A DNA stretch of 54,767 nt from an uncultured bacterium (GCA_905215965.1 CAJMSD010000014.1:1-54767), one strand, 5' to 3'; positions 16,535-25,118 are shown, numbered from the stretch's first letter. The notes: generated by a model not told the origin, from the sequence alone. Numbers and translations: made by a program.

Positions 16535-18481
16535 TTATTGCATTGTAATGGTAAAGCAGATGCTTTCTCCCTCATGATTATCGATCGAAAGCTTGAATCT
16601 GTGATTTTCAATAACGGATTTTGCGATTGCAAGACCGAGACCGTATCCGCCTGTCATTCTTGAACGGGAGTCGTCGCTTCGGTAGAATCGCTCGAAAATT
16701 TTATCCTTTTCGTTTTCCTTTATACCGGAACCTGTGTTGAATATAGAAAGTATTTTCTTGTCGCTCTGTGAAGTCAGGGTAACGCGTACAGTTCCGCCGT
16801 CGTTGGAATATTTCAGCGCGTTGTCGATAAATATTGCCGTCATCTGTTTGATATGCTGTTCGCTTCCCTTTACGCTAAGGCCGTTCTGAACATTGATCTC
16901 AAGCTTTTTGTTTTCCTCAAAAGCTCGGCATTCAAAGGGAAGGGCCGTGTTTTCCACCGCCTTGCTCAGGTCGAATTCGGAGAAAATAGCGCCCGATGAA
17001 TTGTTTTCAAGTCTTGTAAGATTGAGCAGATCGTTTACGAGCACGTTCATTCGTTCCGTCTGCGAATGGATATAGGTCAGCCATTTGTTCGAGCCGATTT
17101 CATCGGAAAGGACGTCGGCGTTCGCAGAAATAATGGTAAGAGGAGTTTTTAGCTCGTGACTTGCGTCCGAAATGAACTGCTTCTGCTTATCAAAGGCGAT
17201 TTTTACAGGCTCTATGCATTTCTTTGAGAGGTAATAAGCAAGAATGGAAAGCAGCACAAAGCTTACTGCTCCTATGAGAATTGTAGTATGCATGAGCTGA
17301 TCGAGCATTTCAAGCTCCGCGCTTTTATCGGTGAAAACCATTATCTTGCCGTTGTCCTTGTCGAGACTGCAAAACTGATATGAATTAAGCATGCCGCTTG
17401 CCGAACCGTCGTCGATTATGGCGCTTATGTATTTTTGAGCGGTATCCGCACTGAGCTCTTCGTTGTTGAGAGAAGCCACAAGATTTCCGTCTTTATCCGC
17501 CATGAGCACGAAAAAGTCGATAGATCCGAAGTTTTTTGGTATAGACGAGTCGCCCTTTACAGCCGCAAAGCTGTTTTCATACGCGGGCTTGATGTTTCTC
17601 AATGTGAGTATTGAATATCCGTCAAGCACAGCTTTTTCTTTTCCCGATAGTGAAGCCAGCGTTTCTGCAGCTTCTGTTGTCGGTTCGGCAGCGTACTCGT
17701 CTTCGGATTGCTCTTCGCAAAACTGCTCGTCGGGATTCTTATACCAAAATTGATCGCCGTAGTAGAAATTCTGCCAGTCATGGCAGTCGGGAGGGTACTG
17801 CCAATCTTCCTCATGATGATATCTGTCATCGTGATAGTCGCCGTTTCCCCAAGGCGGCTCATCGTGATGACCGTCGTCCGGGAACGGAGGAAAATCGTTG
17901 GGAGGATAATCTCCGTTATTTTCGTTCGGGGCTGTCGGCTCGGTTTTCGATTCCGTTGCGGGAGGGATGATCTGAAATGTCGTTGTTTCGGAATTCTCCG
18001 TGGAAGCTGCCGTAGCGGTCGTCACGGCAGGCGCGTCCGAGCTTGGCTGATCCATATCGGTCGGCCGGGTTGACGGAGCGCTGGTTTCCTTCTGCGTTGA
18101 GGGAGAAGTGCTTTCTTCGGTGCTTGAAGCAGCCGTTGAGCCCTGCGTTTTATCCGCGCTTGTTGTTTCCTCGGCAGTCGAAGAATCATCGCTGCCATTT
18201 TGCGGTTTATCCGGAGGAGGATCTTTTTCGGGAGGCTGCTCCTTTGGCGGCTCCTGATCGCCATTGTTTTTAGGCACAAAAGTAAAGCTTTCCGTAGTAT
18301 CGTCATATTCAAGGCTGGAAGCTATCTGCTTGAGAACGTATTTTGACTGGCGCTGCATAACGGCTTCCATGATAAGATTGATCGAAGCAAGAAGCGCGAT
18401 AAAGGTTGTAAGCAGTATACTCATGACTATGCCGAAGAAACGAAGCTGTACTTTTTTAAACATATTGTTTTTTTTGAACAT
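16535..18481 (-). CDS. Sensor histidine kinase with long low-complexity ectodomain (648 aa)
   Basis: This is the membrane sensor of an OmpR-type two-component system. The first transmembrane helix is near residues 10-35 (FFGIVMSILLTTFIALLASI) and the second follows MLDQLMHTTILIGAVSFVLL. The H-box is FISDASHELKTPLTIISANA, the N-box is FIDNALKYSNDGG, and the G-boxes include GYGLGLAIAKSVIENH. Between the helices is a region of more than 350 residues. Its first half is almost all P, S, T, E, D, Q and K; a His/Asp/Trp/Tyr-rich stretch follows (DDGHHDEPPWGNGDYHDDRY), and then a compact domain. The start at 18481 has AAGGAGG 7 nt upstream; an ATG 27 nt earlier lacks a site. Confidence 0.9.
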   Translation of the reverse strand: MFKKNNMFKKVQLRFFGIVMSILLTTFIALLASINLIMEAVMQRQSKYVLKQIASSLEYDDTTESFTFVPKNNGDQEPPKEQPPEKDPPPDKPQNGSDDSSTAEETTSADKTQGSTAASSTEESTSPSTQKETSAPSTRPTDMDQPSSDAPAVTTATAASTENSETTTFQIIPPATESKTEPTAPNENNGDYPPNDFPPFPDDGHHDEPPWGNGDYHDDRYHHEEDWQYPPDCHDWQNFYYGDQFWYKNPDEQFCEEQSEDEYAAEPTTEAAETLASLSGKEKAVLDGYSILTLRNIKPAYENSFAAVKGDSSIPKNFGSIDFFVLMADKDGNLVASLNNEELSADTAQKYISAIIDDGSASGMLNSYQFCSLDKDNGKIMVFTDKSAELEMLDQLMHTTILIGAVSFVLLSILAYYLSKKCIEPVKIAFDKQKQFISDASHELKTPLTIISANADVLSDEIGSNKWLTYIHSQTERMNVLVNDLLNLTRLENNSSGAIFSEFDLSKAVENTALPFECRAFEENKKLEINVQNGLSVKGSEQHIKQMTAIFIDNALKYSNDGGTVRVTLTSQSDKKILSIFNTGSGIKENEKDKIFERFYRSDDSRSRMTGGYGLGLAIAKSVIENHRFKLSIDNHEGESICFTITMQ

Positions 18482-18500
18482 ACATTTTCCTCCTTGCGGC

Positions 18501-19169
18501 TTATTCAAGGGAATAGCCTATGCCGCGCGCCGTTTTGATACGTGCGTCGGCGCCGATAGCGGCGAGCTTTTTTCTCAGGAAAGATATGTAGACTTCGATG
18601 TTGTTGTATTCAACATCGCTTTCAAATCCCCATATTTTTTCTATAATGCGTTCTTTTGGAAGAATTCTGTGAGGATTGGCAATAAGCAGCTCCATTATCT
18701 GGTATTCTTTCAGACTTAGCTTAACGTCGTTTCCGTCGTAAAGCATTGCGCAGGAAGCCTTATTAAGCTCAAGACCGTTGAAGGTCTGGCAGTTTTCATC
18801 AAAGAATTCGCCCCTTCTTCTTGTCAGAGCACGGATCCTTGCAAGAAGCTCGCCCGTAACAAACGGTTTTGTAAGATAATCATCCGCTCCGCAGTCAAGT
18901 CCGCCTATTTTATCTTCTATCTCGCTTTTGGCGGTGAGGAGCAGAACCGGAGTGTTGATTTTTTCGCTTCGGAGATTTCTCAGTATTTCAAGTCCGTTCA
19001 TGCCGGGCAGCATTATATCAAGTATTATGCAGTCGTAAATTCCTGTAATGGCGTTGTCAAGTCCGTCAAGACCGTCATAGAAGGTATCGACGGCATATTT
19101 GTTCCTTTTGAGTATTTCTGTAAGGGCGTCTGCAAGCTGTATTTCGTCCTCCACAACCAGTAATTTCAT
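18501..19169 (-). CDS. OmpR/PhoB-family response regulator (222 aa)
   Basis: This is the DNA-binding partner of the downstream kinase. The receiver domain shows VVEDE (acidic pocket), YDCIILDIMLPGMNG with the phosphoacceptor Asp, LLTAKSE (conserved Thr and Lys region) and DYLTKPF. The C-terminal winged helix has LSLKEYQIMELLIANPHRIL and VEVYISFLRKKL-like sequence ending in IKTARGIGYSLE. I take the ATG at 19169, since AAAGGAA lies 6 nt before it; the in-frame ATGs at 19187 and 19175 overlap the ribosome site. The kinase gene starts 19 nt after its stop codon. Confidence 0.94.
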   Translation of the reverse strand: MKLLVVEDEIQLADALTEILKRNKYAVDTFYDGLDGLDNAITGIYDCIILDIMLPGMNGLEILRNLRSEKINTPVLLLTAKSEIEDKIGGLDCGADDYLTKPFVTGELLARIRALTRRRGEFFDENCQTFNGLELNKASCAMLYDGNDVKLSLKEYQIMELLIANPHRILPKERIIEKIWGFESDVEYNNIEVYISFLRKKLAAIGADARIKTARGIGYSLE

Positions 19170-19475
19170 TTGCATTTCCTTTCTCATAATATCAGTGATG
19201 CATACTTATTTATGGTATTCCGATTGCAGGGAGCAAATTCTTGATTTGCGTATCTGCAAGGATATTAGATAAAATGTAATAAGCGTTTACGCTTATTATA
19301 TCATAAAACATTGAAATAAACTTAAATTTCCTATAAGTTAGATTTGTTAATTCGGAGAAAAAAAGTATTCGTTTTTGTGCACATCAACAATTTTATGAAT
19401 TAGTGCTAAAGTCTTATTGACTAATTTTTGAAATTATGTTAGAATTGTTAGTATCAAATATTGGAGGGGCATTTT
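19170..19475. other. Divergent intergenic region between the response regulator and the helical protein
   Basis: This 306-bp AT-rich spacer contains the dyad described at 19277-19298. It also carries a candidate rightward promoter for the gene at 19476: a TTGACT near 19416 followed by TTAGAA about 18 nt later, a weak match. I see nothing else. Confidence 0.45.
19277..19298 (-). promoter_or_regulatory. Perfect 10-bp dyad overlapping the response-regulator promoter
   Basis: Arms TAATAAGCGT and ACGCTTATTA are separated by only TT, too short for an RNA loop, which favours a protein operator. On the minus strand a TATAAT -10 overlaps the dyad edge (TATAATAAGCG). The position fits autoregulation by the response regulator or repression by another factor. 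Confidence 0.55.
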
Positions 19476-20186
19476 ATGCTGTCTACATCAGAGAGAAAGA
19501 AGATAAGATTTACAAAAGCGCTGATGCCTTCGTTTGGCTCAGACACTAAAAAATATGATGAAATTTATCAGCAATTTTGCCGCGAGGGCTACACTAAGGA
19601 TCTTTGTGAGAACTATGCGGACGCGTTTGTTGATAATGTGAAAAAGCCTGCTGCGGACGATGTTATCCAGCTTGCTTCGCTGTACAGAAAGCTGAATGAT
19701 TATAAAAATTCGGAGTTTTACCTTGAAACTCTTGCGAATAAAAAGCTTGCCAGTGACGACCGTTTCCATTATTGTCTCGGTATGCTGAAAACTATGAGTG
19801 TTCTCGGAAACTGGCGTGACGCCGAGGATTTCAGGACCGATAACATCAACTTTATCCAGACTTATGCGGCGAAGCAGAAAGGAAATGCCGCAGACGTGAG
19901 AATGAATATCACCCTTGCTCTTGTGGATTGTGCCGGAAAGCATTATTCCGAGGCGTTTAAGCTGCTTAATTTCGGTTATAAGCCAAAGGGCAAAAACGAC
20001 CTGAATCTGCTTAGAATATTCACCGCTGCCGTTTATATTTACTCCAAGGCAGGAGACGAAGAAGCTCTTGCAGGCGCTGTTGAGACGGCAAAGGGCTGCC
20101 TCAGACTTTTTGATGAATTTCCGTTTGAATGGAGCAAGGCTCACTACGAAAAGAAAATCGAAAATGCTGCAAACGGCATAATCTGA
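19476..20186 (+). CDS. TPR-like helical protein (236 aa), unknown function
   Basis: I do not recognise the family by name. The protein is cytosolic, with no signal or membrane helix, and strongly helical. Pairs of helices resemble tetratricopeptide units: VIQLASLYRKLNDYKNSEFY, FHYCLGMLKTMSVLGNWRDA, NITLALVDCAGKHYSEAFKL and FTAAVYIYSKAGDEEALAGA. That spacing of about 35-40 residues suggests a protein-protein scaffold. The start at 19476 is preceded by TTGGAGGGG; the in-frame ATG 15 nt earlier lies before that site. It is monocistronic, with a good terminator directly after it. Confidence 0.6.
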   Translation: MLSTSERKKIRFTKALMPSFGSDTKKYDEIYQQFCREGYTKDLCENYADAFVDNVKKPAADDVIQLASLYRKLNDYKNSEFYLETLANKKLASDDRFHYCLGMLKTMSVLGNWRDAEDFRTDNINFIQTYAAKQKGNAADVRMNITLALVDCAGKHYSEAFKLLNFGYKPKGKNDLNLLRIFTAAVYIYSKAGDEEALAGAVETAKGCLRLFDEFPFEWSKAHYEKKIENAANGII

Positions 20187-20195
20187 TAATAAATC

Positions 20196-20226
20196 ATTCA
20201 GGACTTGTATGTCCTGAATTTTTTTG
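20196..20226 (+). terminator. Terminator of the TPR-like gene
   Basis: ATTCAGGAC (20196-20204), TTGTAT loop, GTCCTGAAT (20211-20219), then seven Ts. Confidence 0.85.
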
Positions 20227-20573
20227 CTCGAACTGTGATTATCGCATTTTTTTGAAAAAATTTTTTGAGCAGTATCAAAAATGAATTTGATAATTATTTT
20301 GATTTATAGAATTCAGCGAAATGCTTGCGCCGCTTCAAAAGACAGAGAATATTATAATTTTAAATCCAATTTTTCTGCTGTGTTGTTGAAAATCACAGTA
20401 TATAGGCAAAAATTACTTATAAATATTGTTTTAATTTATATAAATGGCGTTAATAATTTCGATTGCGTATTAAATATGTATAAGTTATAAATATGATTAT
20501 AGACATAGTATATTAATAATAATATGATTATTAAATATAGCAATATAGTCCTAAATTCAGGCAATATTGTCAA

Positions 20574-20602
20574 TTGATTAACGGTAAATAATGCTTTATA
20601 AT
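20574..20602 (+). promoter_or_regulatory. Sigma-A promoter of a candidate small RNA
   Basis: TTGATT (20574-20579) and a perfect TATAAT (20597-20602) are separated by 17 nt. No open reading frame follows; a structured segment does. Confidence 0.7.
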
Positions 20603-20608
20603 ACACAT

Positions 20609-20695
20609 GTCGGCTAAGGAGAGAAGACCTCCTTAATCACCGAATAACTACAGTTTGACGCACTGGCGCGTCCTGTAAATCAAGGCAGTTTTTTT
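20609..20695 (+). ncRNA. Candidate structured small RNA of about 87 nt
   Basis: The predicted transcript starts 7 nt after the -10 box. Hairpin 1 is CGG plus AAGGAG pairing with CTCCTT plus CCG, around an AGAAGAC loop (20611-20642). Hairpin 2 is TACAG-TTT-GACGC pairing with GCGTC-CTGTA around ACTGGC (20649-20677). A run of seven Ts closes the segment at 20689-20695. The AAGGAG in stem 1 is a Shine-Dalgarno-like sequence held in a stem. It does not match any riboswitch or sRNA family I can recall. The distance from hairpin 2 to the T-run (11 nt) is longer than in usual terminators. Confidence 0.5.
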
Positions 20696-20938
20696 AGCTT
20701 GTCGATTCCGGTTTAAACTCCGCCGGTTTGTTTGTTTCCTTATCAAGTTTTAATCTATTCTCACAATTATTAAGCTGTTATTAAACATTAATGCCTATAA
20801 TATGTTTGATCGCCTAAACAGCTTAAAGTCAATGAATGATCTCAGCTTTTTTATTACTATGACAAGTATGGTACATCGGACAAAAGTATCACTGCCGCTT
20901 TTGTGGATTGCGTATTGAGGGGTACGCGGTTCATCTTT

Positions 20939-20994
20939 AAAAATAACGTTCTTTACCGGCTTTTGAGAGGGTGTCGGTGAAGAACGTTATTTTT
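20939..20994 (+). terminator. Hairpin with 20-bp stem
   Basis: The arms at 20939-20958 and 20975-20994 pair along 20 positions with a single U-G wobble and a 16-base loop. They begin AAAAATAACGTT and end with its complement. The A-rich and T-rich flanks make it a bidirectional terminator candidate, but the stem is longer than terminators usually are. Confidence 0.65.
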
Positions 20995-21007
20995 GTTAAA
21001 CTGTTAC

Positions 21008-21036
21008 AAGCAGCCGAGTGAAATTGGCTGCTTTTT
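21008..21036 (+). terminator. Second terminator before the phage-like cluster
   Basis: AAGCAGCC (21008-21015) pairs with GGCTGCTT (21026-21033) and is followed by TTT. Together with the preceding hairpin it insulates the terminase operon from upstream transcription. Confidence 0.75.
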
Positions 21037-21157
21037 GTATATTCATACAAATCAAAAAATTATTTTTTTCTTATTCAACGGTTTTACATTTAATTCCATG
21101 CTTTTTTTGCCTGCTTATGAACGGCGCTGATAAACGTTCACAAGGAGGTTTTTTATT

Positions 21158-21655
21158 ATGAGCAAAGAAATTTCGATTTCGGACAAAAAGAAATTCTGCT
21201 GCTATTATGTTATGCTCGGCAATGCCGAGGAAGCTGCTCTGCGTTCGGGATTTCCCAGAGAAACGGCTCTTGAAGATGCCGTCGGCTGTCTTGAATCCTC
21301 ATACTGCAAAAAGCTGATATCACAGATGAGAGATATTTTGTCCGACAGCTGTAATGTTATGTCGGGACTGAAAAGACTCGCTTTCGGGAATTGCAGCGAT
21401 GCAGTGTATCTTGTTTTTGCCGACGAGCTTCCGCCTGCAAGCGTGATCGAGAAACTTGATCTTTTTAATGTTTCCGAGATCAAGCGCGTAAAGGGCGGAG
21501 GTGTGGAGATCAAGCTTTTTGACAGACTGAAAGCTCTTGAGAGACTGTTCGAGTTTGAAAACGCTTGCTCCGACCGCGGAAATGCCGTAAGTTTGATCGA
21601 GGCGCTTTCGCACAGTTCCGCGGAGGGAGATGATAAGAGCTTTGAAGATCAATAA
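21158..21655 (+). CDS. Phage terminase small subunit-like protein (165 aa)
   Basis: Small terminase recognises the DNA to be packaged and hands it to the large subunit. The N-terminal helix-turn-helix region reads KKKFCCYYVMLGNAEEAALR, SGFPRETALEDAVG and SSYCKKLISQMRDIL, the usual pattern in Terminase_2-type proteins. The C-terminal part includes IKLFDRLKALERLFEF, typical of the oligomerisation/large-subunit contact. CAAGGAGG precedes the ATG by about 10 nt. It is the first gene of the phage-like operon and overlaps the large subunit by 26 nt. Confidence 0.8.
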   Translation: MSKEISISDKKKFCCYYVMLGNAEEAALRSGFPRETALEDAVGCLESSYCKKLISQMRDILSDSCNVMSGLKRLAFGNCSDAVYLVFADELPPASVIEKLDLFNVSEIKRVKGGGVEIKLFDRLKALERLFEFENACSDRGNAVSLIEALSHSSAEGDDKSFEDQ

Positions 21656-22895
21656 CTTTTCGGAAAAGCAGCTGCTGACGTTGAACTGGTGGAGTAAGCC
21701 CGAGTATGCAGACTGCGACGCGATCATTTGCGATGGAGCTGTCAGAAGCGGAAAAACTCTTTCGATGTCGCTTGGCTTTGTCTTTTGGGCATCGTATCGT
21801 TTCAGAGGAGCGGTGTTTGCAATATGCGGCAAGACAATTACATCGCTGCGGCGTAATGTGATCGCTCCGCTGCTTGAAAATCTTCGCTCTGTCGGATTTA
21901 TCTGTACCGAGAAGGTGAGCCGCAACTATGTGGATATCACGCTTCTCGGCAATACGAATCGATTTTACTATTTCGGCGGCAGAGACGAAAGCGCGGCTTC
22001 GCTTATTCAGGGAATAACCCTTTCGGGCGTTTTCCTCGACGAGACCGCTTTGATGCCTCGTTCCTTCGTAGAACAGGCTCTTGCGCGATGCTCCGTAAGC
22101 GGTTCGAAAATGTGGTTCAACTGCAATCCCGAAAATCCGTCCCATTGGTTTTATAGGGAATGGATCTGCAAGACAAAGGAGAAACGCGCTCTTTATCTTC
22201 ATTTCACTATGGACGATAATCCTTCACTTTCCGAGAAGGTAAAAAGCCGTTACAAGCGGCTGTACTCGGGAGCTTTCTATGAGCGTTACATTCTTGGGAA
22301 ATGGGTGGCGTCCGAGGGAGTGGTTTATCCGATGTTCAGCAGCAAAAAGCATATCGTTTCCGATCTTAGCCGATTCAGCTTCGAACGTTTTGTCATTTCA
22401 TGCGATTACGGCACGGTCAATCCCTCTTCTTTCGGTTTGTGGGGAGTGTCGGGCAATAAATGCTGCCGTATCCGCGAATATTACTACTCCTCCAAGCGTG
22501 AGGGTATCCCGCGCACCGACGAGGAGCATTATCAGGCTTTGGAAAAGCTGGCGGAGGGCTTCGAAATTTCAAAAGTGATCGTAGACCCGTCTGCCGCAAG
22601 CTTTATCGAGTGTATCCGCAGACACCGAAAATTCCATGTTGTAAAGGCTGATAACGACGTATTAACGGGTATAAGGCGGGTTTCTGCCGCGCTCAGGCAG
22701 GACAGGCTTTTTTTCAGCGAGGAATGCAGGGATATCATACGCGAGTTTTCGTTTTATTGCTGGAACGACAAGGCGGCGGGAGATTCTCCCGTCAAGGAAA
22801 ACGACCATGCTATGGACGATATGCGCTATTTTGTTTCAGATCTTATCGCTTCGGAAAACGGAGACGATTTCTTCGCTCTTTCGATAACAAGATAG
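21630..22895 (+). CDS. Phage terminase large subunit (421 aa)
   Basis: This is the packaging motor ATPase and headful/cos nuclease. Walker A is present as CDGAVRSGKTLSMSLGFVFW. The next recognisable region is FYYFGGRDESAASLIQG, then GITLSGVFLDETALMPRSFV with the Walker B Asp-Glu, and NCNPENPSHWFY, the coupling motif. The C-terminal RNase H-like nuclease has FVISCDYGTVNPSSFGLWG and KVIVDPSAASFIE, plus a final HAMDDMRYFVSD with acidic residues. All key residues appear intact, and 421 aa is a normal length. The start may alternatively be a TTG 12 nt later, which would sit better after the GGAGG. Confidence 0.93.
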   Translation: MIRALKINNFSEKQLLTLNWWSKPEYADCDAIICDGAVRSGKTLSMSLGFVFWASYRFRGAVFAICGKTITSLRRNVIAPLLENLRSVGFICTEKVSRNYVDITLLGNTNRFYYFGGRDESAASLIQGITLSGVFLDETALMPRSFVEQALARCSVSGSKMWFNCNPENPSHWFYREWICKTKEKRALYLHFTMDDNPSLSEKVKSRYKRLYSGAFYERYILGKWVASEGVVYPMFSSKKHIVSDLSRFSFERFVISCDYGTVNPSSFGLWGVSGNKCCRIREYYYSSKREGIPRTDEEHYQALEKLAEGFEISKVIVDPSAASFIECIRRHRKFHVVKADNDVLTGIRRVSAALRQDRLFFSEECRDIIREFSFYCWNDKAAGDSPVKENDHAMDDMRYFVSDLIASENGDDFFALSITR

Positions 22896-22934
22896 AGCGA
22901 TACAGCGCCGTTTAATAAACGTTTAGGAGGTAAA

Positions 22935-24083
22935 ATGAAACTTTTCAAACGAAAATCAAAGCCGATAAAGCTTCCGGCTGAAAAAATGCAGCTTGTTTCC
23001 GCACACCGCGAAGCAGACGCATCGCTGTATCTTCCGGATTCGGCAGAGCCGTTCGAAAAGGAGCTTTACGACCGTCTCAGAGCGACCGTGCCCATAGTTG
23101 ACGCGGCTCTTATGAAAATCGTCAGACTTACGGGCGGTTTCAAGGTCGTGTGTTCCGAGGAAAGCCGTCAGGGACTTCTTGACGATTTTCTCGACAATGT
23201 TCCTGTGGGACTGACAGGCAGATCGATATACACTTTTGTTGATAATTATCTTGACAGTCTGCTCACTTACGGTTCGGCAGTCGGAGAAATAGCCGCGGAC
23301 AGCAAGGAGGGGATTATCGCCGGACTTTACAATGGCGATGTTTCGCGGCTGAAGATACGCAGCGGAACGTCTCCTTTTACCAGACAGTATATGGTATGCG
23401 GCGGCGACGGATCGCTGAGGTGTATCGCGCACCCTGAAAGGATTCTTTATTCTGCGCTTACGGGAGGTCGTTCCGTTCTCAGAGGACTTCCTGCACTGAG
23501 CAGTATTCTCATGAGGATATACCAGTGTATAGGTCAGAATTTCGACAGGGCAGGGAATGTACGCTATGCCGTTACGTACAAGCCGTCTCAGAACAGCGGA
23601 GAAGCGGTCTATTCCCGTGAAAGAGCCGTTCAGATAGCCAAAGAATGGGCAGACGGCATGAACAGCGCGAAATACGGTCAGGTAAAGGATTTTATTGCTG
23701 TCGGAGATATAGATATCAAGGTCATCGGTGCGGAAAATCAGCTTTTTGATACGAATGTGCCGGTGCGTCAGCTGCTTGAACAGCTTACGGCAAAGCTTTC
23801 CATACCGCCGTTTCTGCTCGGACTTAACTGGTCCTCAACGGAAAGAATGTCGTCGCAGCAGGCGGATATTCTTACTTCGGAGCTTGAATATTACCGCAGG
23901 ATACTCAGTCCGGTGATATGCGATATAGGAAATGCGTTTCTTTGTTCACAAGGCATCGATGCGGTCTGCCGCGTCGAATGGGATAACATTAATCTTCAGG
24001 ACGAAACCGCTCTTGCGGAGGCTCGCCTTAAAAATGCGCAGGCAAGAGAAATAGAAATGCGTCTTGAAGCCGAATCACGTTAA
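22935..24083 (+). CDS. Phage portal protein (382 aa)
   Basis: The portal forms the dodecameric DNA entry ring at one capsid vertex. The protein has the usual pattern: a basic N terminus, then PIVDAALMKIVRLTGGFKVV, a GRSIYTFVDNYLDSLLTYGSA helix region and AKLSIPPFLLGLNWSSTERM, in which IPPFLLG is the common portal motif before the long C-terminal helix (SSQQADILTSELEYYRRILS). The C terminus is a coiled coil. It is slightly shorter than many portals. TAGGAGG precedes the ATG. It lies directly between the terminase and capsid genes, its standard place. Confidence 0.85.
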   Translation: MKLFKRKSKPIKLPAEKMQLVSAHREADASLYLPDSAEPFEKELYDRLRATVPIVDAALMKIVRLTGGFKVVCSEESRQGLLDDFLDNVPVGLTGRSIYTFVDNYLDSLLTYGSAVGEIAADSKEGIIAGLYNGDVSRLKIRSGTSPFTRQYMVCGGDGSLRCIAHPERILYSALTGGRSVLRGLPALSSILMRIYQCIGQNFDRAGNVRYAVTYKPSQNSGEAVYSRERAVQIAKEWADGMNSAKYGQVKDFIAVGDIDIKVIGAENQLFDTNVPVRQLLEQLTAKLSIPPFLLGLNWSSTERMSSQQADILTSELEYYRRILSPVICDIGNAFLCSQGIDAVCRVEWDNINLQDETALAEARLKNAQAREIEMRLEAESR

Positions 24084-24104
24084 TTTTATGGAGGTATTTA
24101 ATTT

Positions 24105-25067
24105 ATGTATAACGATATTAAACTTGAAAAGGGACTCTACAATCTCAGCGGAAAATCATTTGCCGCAGCGCTGGAGGAGCTTGATCCTTCCGCCGCATAC
24201 AGCGGAACTCCGCTTGAGGGACTTGACGCTTACGAGAGACAGCTCAAGCGTTTTGGCATAAGAATCATCGGAGCCGACTGCGATACTGTTGAAAAGTTCT
24301 TTGTTACTACCGAAAGCGCAGTCCTTTTCCCCGAATTTATAGCAAGAAGCATTAAAAAGGGCTTTGACAGCTCTGTTCTCGGCGGTATCTGCGCCGTGAA
24401 AACTAAGTGCGGCTGCGGTCAGTACATCGGCTGTACTCTTGACGATTCTGCTGAATACACAACTACTGCCGAAACGGGAACTCTTCCTGCCGCTGTTGTT
24501 AAAGAGTCGGCATCGGCAACAGTTCTTGCAAAATACGGCAGGATCATCAACGCTTCCTATGAAGCTGTACGTCAGCAGAGACTTGACGTTTTCGGCATCA
24601 TGCTCAGAAGCATCGGCGTTAAGCTTGCCAATTCCGTTACCGAAAAGGCTCTTGAGGTTCTTGCGGCAAACGCAACAGGGCTCACTACAACGTCGCTTGC
24701 GTACTCCGATCTTGCAGGACTTTACGGCGAGTTCGACTGCTTCAACATGACAACTCTCATTGCTTCGCCTGCCGTTTCGTCCGAGATCGCGGCAATGAGC
24801 CAGCTTTCCGACATTTCAGCCGACGAAAACGGATGCTTTGTGCTTCCGTTCGGAGCAGAGCTTGTGAAATCTCCGGCAGTTGGAAACGATAAGCTCATTG
24901 GAATCGACAAGGCGTTTGCTCTTGAATTTATTACAAGCTCCGACCTTATAATGGAGACCGACAAGCTCATTGACCGTCAGCTTGACCGTATATCGGTATC
25001 TATCACCTGCGGTTTCAGAAAGATCACTCCCGACGCAGTTAAGGTGCTTACTGTCACAAAGGAATAA
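24105..25067 (+). CDS. Major capsid protein-like, probably HK97 fold (320 aa)
   Basis: Position and composition suggest the shell subunit. An extended N arm (MYNDIKLEKGLYNLSGKSFA) is followed by FVTTESAVLFPEFIARSIKK. The central ATVLAKYGRIINASYEAVRQ and LDVFGIMLRSIGVKLANSV match the spine helix and its lead-in strand in HK97-type capsids. The end of the protein, DLIMETDKLIDRQLDRISVS with FRKITPDAVKVLTV, matches the usual C-terminal P-domain strands. The A-domain part reads FDCFNMTTLIASPAVSSEIA. No delta/scaffold region is visible at the N terminus. GGAGG precedes the ATG. It is longer than an encapsulin. Confidence 0.8.
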   Translation: MYNDIKLEKGLYNLSGKSFAAALEELDPSAAYSGTPLEGLDAYERQLKRFGIRIIGADCDTVEKFFVTTESAVLFPEFIARSIKKGFDSSVLGGICAVKTKCGCGQYIGCTLDDSAEYTTTAETGTLPAAVVKESASATVLAKYGRIINASYEAVRQQRLDVFGIMLRSIGVKLANSVTEKALEVLAANATGLTTTSLAYSDLAGLYGEFDCFNMTTLIASPAVSSEIAAMSQLSDISADENGCFVLPFGAELVKSPAVGNDKLIGIDKAFALEFITSSDLIMETDKLIDRQLDRISVSITCGFRKITPDAVKVLTVTKE

Positions 25068-25118
25068 TAAATAAGAACGGGCGGACAGATCGTCCGCCCG
25101 AATATTAAGGAGGTCAAT

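Larger units (their letters stand above)
20187..21157. other. Gene-free 971-bp region before the phage-like cluster
   Basis: No convincing protein gene is present; the short AT-rich frame at 20281-20490 has no ribosome site. The region holds the terminator at 20196, the promoter and small RNA at 20574-20695, the long hairpin at 20939-20994 and the terminator at 21008. Between 20700 and 20938 I see only short dyads (for example CCGG arms at 20708-20730). Confidence 0.6.

Noticed and set aside
20281..20490. 69-codon AT-rich frame downstream of the TPR-like gene
   Set aside because: No ribosome site, no coding bias, and a terminator lies just before it.
24105..25067. Encapsulin compartment instead of a phage capsid
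   Set aside because: Terminase, portal and protease genes flank it, which encapsulin loci lack; size and context fit a phage-type shell.
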